This document shows positions 61,414 to 64,000 of a DNA stretch of 64,000 nucleotides, piece after piece. The first letter of the stretch is position 1, and each line of letters starts with the position of its first letter. A model generated the notes under the pieces. It was not told the DNA's origin and did no database searches. It was given only the letters and a program-made list of their open reading frames with translations. A program made the translations under genes and the position numbers. This DNA comes from CAZRXG01 sp964603985 (GTDB taxonomy: Bacteria > Chloroflexota > Anaerolineae > Aggregatilineales > UBA3940), in the NCBI GenBank assembly GCA_964603985.1, contig CAZRXG010000014.1, positions 25,629 to 89,628 of the forward strand. The letters run 5' to 3'.

Positions 61414-61443
61414 TTGATAGTGAACGGCCACTCATGCTAGAAT
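61414..61443 (+). promoter_or_regulatory. Promoter of rsfS
   Basis: TTGATA (61414-61419), 18 bases, TAGAAT (61438-61443). The ribosome site AAGGAG lies between it and the ATG at 61470. Confidence 0.55.
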
Positions 61444-61469
61444 GGGTACAAGTTGACCGAAGGAGTGGT

Positions 61470-61841
61470 ATGGCAGTAAGAGCAGAAGCGCCAATCGAAG
61501 CGGTAGAGCTTGCGCGCCGGATCGTCGACCTGATCGTGGATAAGAAGGGCGAGGATGTCGTCTTGCTCGACATGCGCGAGCGCACGATCATCACCGACTA
61601 CTTCATTATTTGCAGCGGGGGCAGCGAGCGCCAATTAAAAGCCATCATCGAGGAAGTCACGACCAGGATCAAGGAGCAGCACCAGATTTCGCCGCGCCGC
61701 GTCGATGGGGACGCTACCACAGGCTGGGTGCTGCTTGACTACGGTGACATCATCGTTCACGCTTTTTCCCCCGAAACGCGGTCCTACTACGATCTGGAAG
61801 ACCTGTGGCGTGAAGCGGCTGTGCTGTTGAAGATACGGTAA
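61470..61841 (+). CDS. rsfS: Ribosome silencing factor
   Basis: This 123-residue protein covers the whole RsfS family (ARRIVDLIVDKKGEDVVLLDMRE, ITDYFIICSGGSERQLKAI, WVLLDYGDIIVHAFSPETRSYYDLEDLW). RsfS binds ribosomal protein L14 and prevents the subunits from joining when nutrients are low. The start at 61470 follows AAGGAG. In many genomes it is next to nadD; here no nadD is adjacent, but a NadD-like domain occurs in the fusion at 30571. Confidence 0.95.
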   Translation: MAVRAEAPIEAVELARRIVDLIVDKKGEDVVLLDMRERTIITDYFIICSGGSERQLKAIIEEVTTRIKEQHQISPRRVDGDATTGWVLLDYGDIIVHAFSPETRSYYDLEDLWREAAVLLKIR

Positions 61842-61843
61842 AC

Positions 61844-61878
61844 GGGGACGGCCCCCGGCACAGGGGCGTCTCCTTTTT
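61844..61878 (+). terminator. Terminator of rsfS
   Basis: GGGGACGGCCCC (61844-61855) pairs imperfectly with GGGGCGTCTCC (61863-61873), followed by TTTTT. It lies directly after the rsfS stop codon. Confidence 0.7.
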
Positions 61879-61903
61879 GTTTGCCACTCCCTTGCCAGGA
61901 GCT

Positions 61904-62485
61904 ATGAGCGATCCGGCCACCGGGCCGCAGTCAGGCTTGACCCATACGTACCGCCGCAAACTGTCGGTCGGTCTCCCCATGCTTATGTTATTTCCCGTTC
62001 ACCTGCTGGTCTTGGCGGCGGGCATTGCTATTCTGGTCATACTTGTTGCCATCGTGAGGGCGCGGCCCTCCTTGGGCTGGTTTCTGATCCCCGTGCTCCC
62101 GCTCCAACTGGTGTGGATCATCAGCCGGGTGTACCTGCTGGCCTATTTTGTGGGCAACCCCCTGCTCAGCTACCTGAAGGTCTCGCCGGAGGGGCTGGAA
62201 TACTGCTCCTGGCCGGTAAAGCATCTGCGCTGCGGCTGGGAAGGCGTCCAACGGATGGGCAAGACGCCTGCCTGGGGGGTCGCCTACGAGATGGTGCGCC
62301 TGACGGGGGCCGAGGCACTGCAAAACGGGGTGTTCATAAAGACCGTGCGCCGGACACCCCGCCTGTTTCCCAGGGGTCAGCTTGACTATTTCTACTTAAC
62401 CGGCTTCCGGGGCTATCCCGACGGGGCGCTGGCCGACGACCTGCGCCATTACGCCCCCCACCTGTTCACGGCAGAGGGCAAGTAA
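61904..62485 (+). CDS. Membrane protein with a PH-like C-terminal domain
   Basis: This 193-residue protein has two transmembrane segments (about 27-50 and 57-80). They are followed by a soluble domain of about 105 residues with SPEGLEYCSWPVKHLRCGWEGVQ, a pattern of strands that resembles the bacterial PH domain of YdbS-like membrane proteins. AGGAGCT precedes the ATG at 61904. It is transcribed from the same side as rsfS but behind a terminator. Function is unknown. Confidence 0.68.
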   Translation: MSDPATGPQSGLTHTYRRKLSVGLPMLMLFPVHLLVLAAGIAILVILVAIVRARPSLGWFLIPVLPLQLVWIISRVYLLAYFVGNPLLSYLKVSPEGLEYCSWPVKHLRCGWEGVQRMGKTPAWGVAYEMVRLTGAEALQNGVFIKTVRRTPRLFPRGQLDYFYLTGFRGYPDGALADDLRHYAPHLFTAEGK

Positions 62486-62488
62486 AAA

Positions 62489-62519
62489 GAGGCGGCTCCC
62501 CACTGCGGGCGACCGCCTC
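62489..62519. terminator. Bidirectional terminator between the PH-like gene and ndk
   Basis: GAGGCGG (62489-62495) and CCGCCTC (62513-62519) pair, with an inner CCCC-GGG. On the minus strand it is followed by TCTTTTTACTT, which suits ndk. Confidence 0.75.
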
Positions 62520-62543
62520 CGATCATTCCGTGCATCCGGCCCG

Positions 62544-62993
62544 CTACTCGAAGATCCAGCGGTCTGTGTCACGCGACCACTCGACCAGCTCCTCCTCAGA
62601 GAAGAAAAGTTCAATCTCGAAGGCGGCAGTGTCCGGCCCATCGGAGCCATGGACGATGTTCCGCCCCACCTCCAGCGCGAAGTCACCGCGAATCGTGCCG
62701 GGCGCGGCCTCAGCAGGCCGGGTGACCCCCATCGTGCCGCGAACCACGTCGATGGCCTGCGTGCCTTCCCACACCATCGCCACGACCGGCCCGGAGGTGA
62801 TGTACTCGATCAGGCCGGGGTAGAAGCCCTTGCCCTCGTGTACGTGGTAATGCCTGGCGGCGAATTCGCGGCTCATCTGCATGAACTTCATCCCGACCAG
62901 GCGCAGGCCGCGCCGCTCCAGGCGGCTGACAACCTCGCCGATCAGGCCGCGCTGAACCCCATCCGGTTTAACCAGCACCAATGTGCGTTCCAA
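62544..62993 (-). CDS. ndk: Nucleoside diphosphate kinase
   Basis: This 149-residue protein is a full-length Ndk: RTLVLVKPDGVQRGLIGE at the start, the active-site His in GRNIVHGSDG and SEEELVEWSRDTDRWIFE at the end. It moves phosphate among NTPs and NDPs through a phospho-histidine. The start is a TTG at 62993 behind a strong AGGAGG; the resulting length equals the family norm, so the longer frame to 63095 is rejected. Confidence 0.95.
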   Translation of the reverse strand: MERTLVLVKPDGVQRGLIGEVVSRLERRGLRLVGMKFMQMSREFAARHYHVHEGKGFYPGLIEYITSGPVVAMVWEGTQAIDVVRGTMGVTRPAEAAPGTIRGDFALEVGRNIVHGSDGPDTAAFEIELFFSEEELVEWSRDTDRWIFE

Positions 62994-63061
62994 AACAGCC
63001 TCCTGTCGTCGGTGTCGTGATGTTCCGCCCACCGGGCGCTCTGCGCGGCAGGCACAAGAAA

Positions 63062-63084
63062 GGCGGGCCAGGAGCGGGCCCGCC
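63062..63084 (-). terminator. Terminator of the TPR gene
   Basis: GGCGGGCC (63062-63069) and GGCCCGCC (63077-63084) pair around seven bases. Read on the minus strand it is followed by TTTCTT. Confidence 0.65.
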
Positions 63085-63105
63085 CGAATAAGCATCGTTA
63101 TTGTG

Positions 63106-64000
63106 TTAGAACCTGTCCAGCGCGTTGCGATACATTTCCAGCGCCTCGTCCATCTTGCCCTGGGCCATCAACGCATCGCCGATGATGCGATAAACCCTCG
63201 GCTTGACGACCGGCTGCGCCTTGACGTGCTCTGACAGGTCGGAGAGGACGTCGTGCAGCAGTTGGTTGCTGGCAACCAGTTCCTCGTAGGCGGTAAAGGC
63301 CGCGTCGAAGCTGCCCGCTGCCATCTCGTCACGCGCCCTCTTGAGGTGGGCCGCCGGGTCGCCGATGGCGGCAGGTGCCTCCCGGTAATCGACTGCCGGG
63401 GTGACCGGCGCGGCGGCAGGTGCAGGTGCGGGGGCGGGCGGCGCTTCTTCCGGCTCCGGCGGGGGAGCCTCGGCGACCGGCTCTGCCGGTGTGACCGCAT
63501 CCAGGAAATCGGTCAGACTGGCGTCGACGGCAGTCTCCTCAGGCACCTCCAACCAGGAGGGCAGCTCTTGACCCGCCACCTCCTCCATTGCAACCGGCTC
63601 AGGTTCCGGTTCGGGTTCGGGTTCTGGCTCCGGCTCCGGCGGGGGAGCCTCGACGACCGGCTCCGGGGCGGGCGGCGCTTCGGCCACGACCTCAGGCACT
63701 TCCGCCTCTTCGGGTTCCTTCAACCAATCGGGCACCTCTTCGGCAGCCGGTGGGCGGGGCACGGCGGCCACGACTTCAGGCGCTTCCGCCTCTTCGGGTT
63801 CCTTCAACCAGTCGGGCAGTTCCTCGGCTACCGGTGGGCGGGGCACCGCGGCCACGACTTCAGGCACTTCTGCCTCTTCGGGTTCCTTCAACCAGTCGGG
63901 TAGCTCTTCCGCTGCCGGTGGCTTGGGCGCTTCCGCCACGACCTCAGGCGCTTCCGCCACAACTTCAGGCGCTTCCGCCACAACTTCAGGCGCTTCCGCC
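63106..64000 (-). CDS. TPR protein with repeated PDWLKEPEE units (5' truncated by window)
   Basis: The frame is open to the end of the window, so the start is missing. The visible 298 residues begin with AEAPEVV repeats, then three units of about 36 residues, each with ELPDWLKEPEEAE and a Pro/Ala/Val-rich part. A PEPEPEPE run and QELPSWLEVPEE follow. The C-terminal 110 residues form TPR-like helices (DEMAAGSFDAAFTAYEELVA, and GDALMAQGKMDEALEMYRNAL). The repeated Trp-Leu units look like short linear binding motifs. Function unknown; the TPRs suggest a scaffold. Confidence 0.75.
   Translation of the reverse strand, partial: AEAPEVVAEAPEVVAEAPEVVAEAPKPPAAEELPDWLKEPEEAEVPEVVAAVPRPPVAEELPDWLKEPEEAEAPEVVAAVPRPPAAEEVPDWLKEPEEAEVPEVVAEAPPAPEPVVEAPPPEPEPEPEPEPEPEPVAMEEVAGQELPSWLEVPEETAVDASLTDFLDAVTPAEPVAEAPPPEPEEAPPAPAPAPAAAPVTPAVDYREAPAAIGDPAAHLKRARDEMAAGSFDAAFTAYEELVASNQLLHDVLSDLSEHVKAQPVVKPRVYRIIGDALMAQGKMDEALEMYRNALDRF

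Noticed and set aside
1..64000. tRNA, rRNA and CRISPR arrays
   Set aside because: None was seen: no T-loop with a cloverleaf and no regularly spaced repeats. Not tested by software.

Overview
The window is a high-GC chromosomal segment that looks like a mesophilic Chloroflexota of the Anaerolineae type. This is inferred from content: several DUF2723 and GT39-like membrane glycosyltransferases with extracytoplasmic C-terminal domains, Ser/Thr kinases carrying proline/threonine-rich linkers, a SpoVS homologue, a dNK pair, cohesin/dockerin-like secreted proteins and a TIR protein with a zinc ribbon. No rRNA, tRNA, CRISPR array, phage module or transposase was found. Many promoters have a TANAAT-like -10 box, and several lie so close to the ATG that the mRNA should be leaderless.

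Layout. 1-4.2 kb: the end of an ECF-type ABC ATPase, a radical SAM DNA-repair-type protein behind a near-perfect promoter with a GAAC-N4-GTTC LexA-like box, alanine racemase, and convergent SpoVS. 4.4-12 kb: a LysM metallopeptidase, a receptor-like Ser/Thr kinase with a TolB-type propeller, a DUF2723 protein and a DUF5679-TIR protein. 12-31 kb: envelope and surface-sugar genes (GT-C enzymes, a methyltransferase-SDR-SDR-lipase operon, a lipoprotein of alpha/alpha-barrel type, a second kinase with a Lys/Glu tail, and a two-gene unit sharing a repeated unrecognised domain with a GH-A-like enzyme). 30.5-32.4 kb: a CinA-like/nucleotidyltransferase fusion and RidA.

32.4-37.2 kb is an accessory island of lower GC between RidA and a zinc alcohol dehydrogenase. 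It holds an unknown protein, a VapBC-like pair, two further unknown proteins and an alpha/beta hydrolase followed by a convincing integron attC site. Three direct copies of the 3' end of the alcohol dehydrogenase gene subdivide it, one fused to a fragment of ridA. No integrase is present in the window.

37-50 kb returns to core functions: tandem deoxynucleoside kinases, one fused to a MazG-like domain, a STAND ATPase, a Uma2 nuclease with an antitoxin-like partner, an M19 dipeptidase, a cysteine-desulfurase-like enzyme and an ArsA ATPase. 50-64 kb: an erythromycin-esterase-like protein, LppX-like lipoprotein, Nfu-N protein, a deleted hydrolase remnant, SnoaL and Eis-like proteins, a secreted dockerin protein beside a membrane-anchored cohesin-like protein, a histone-deacetylase-like enzyme, a response regulator, the hydrolase-ThpR-Mut7-C operon, RsfS, Ndk and a TPR protein running off the end.

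Three dispersed non-coding repeat families (A, B, C, three copies each) fill most of the large intergenic gaps. The most interesting signals are the attC/duplicated-3'-end island, the cohesin-dockerin neighbours, the SOS-type promoter on the radical SAM gene, and the paired gene unit at 24.6-26.5 kb.
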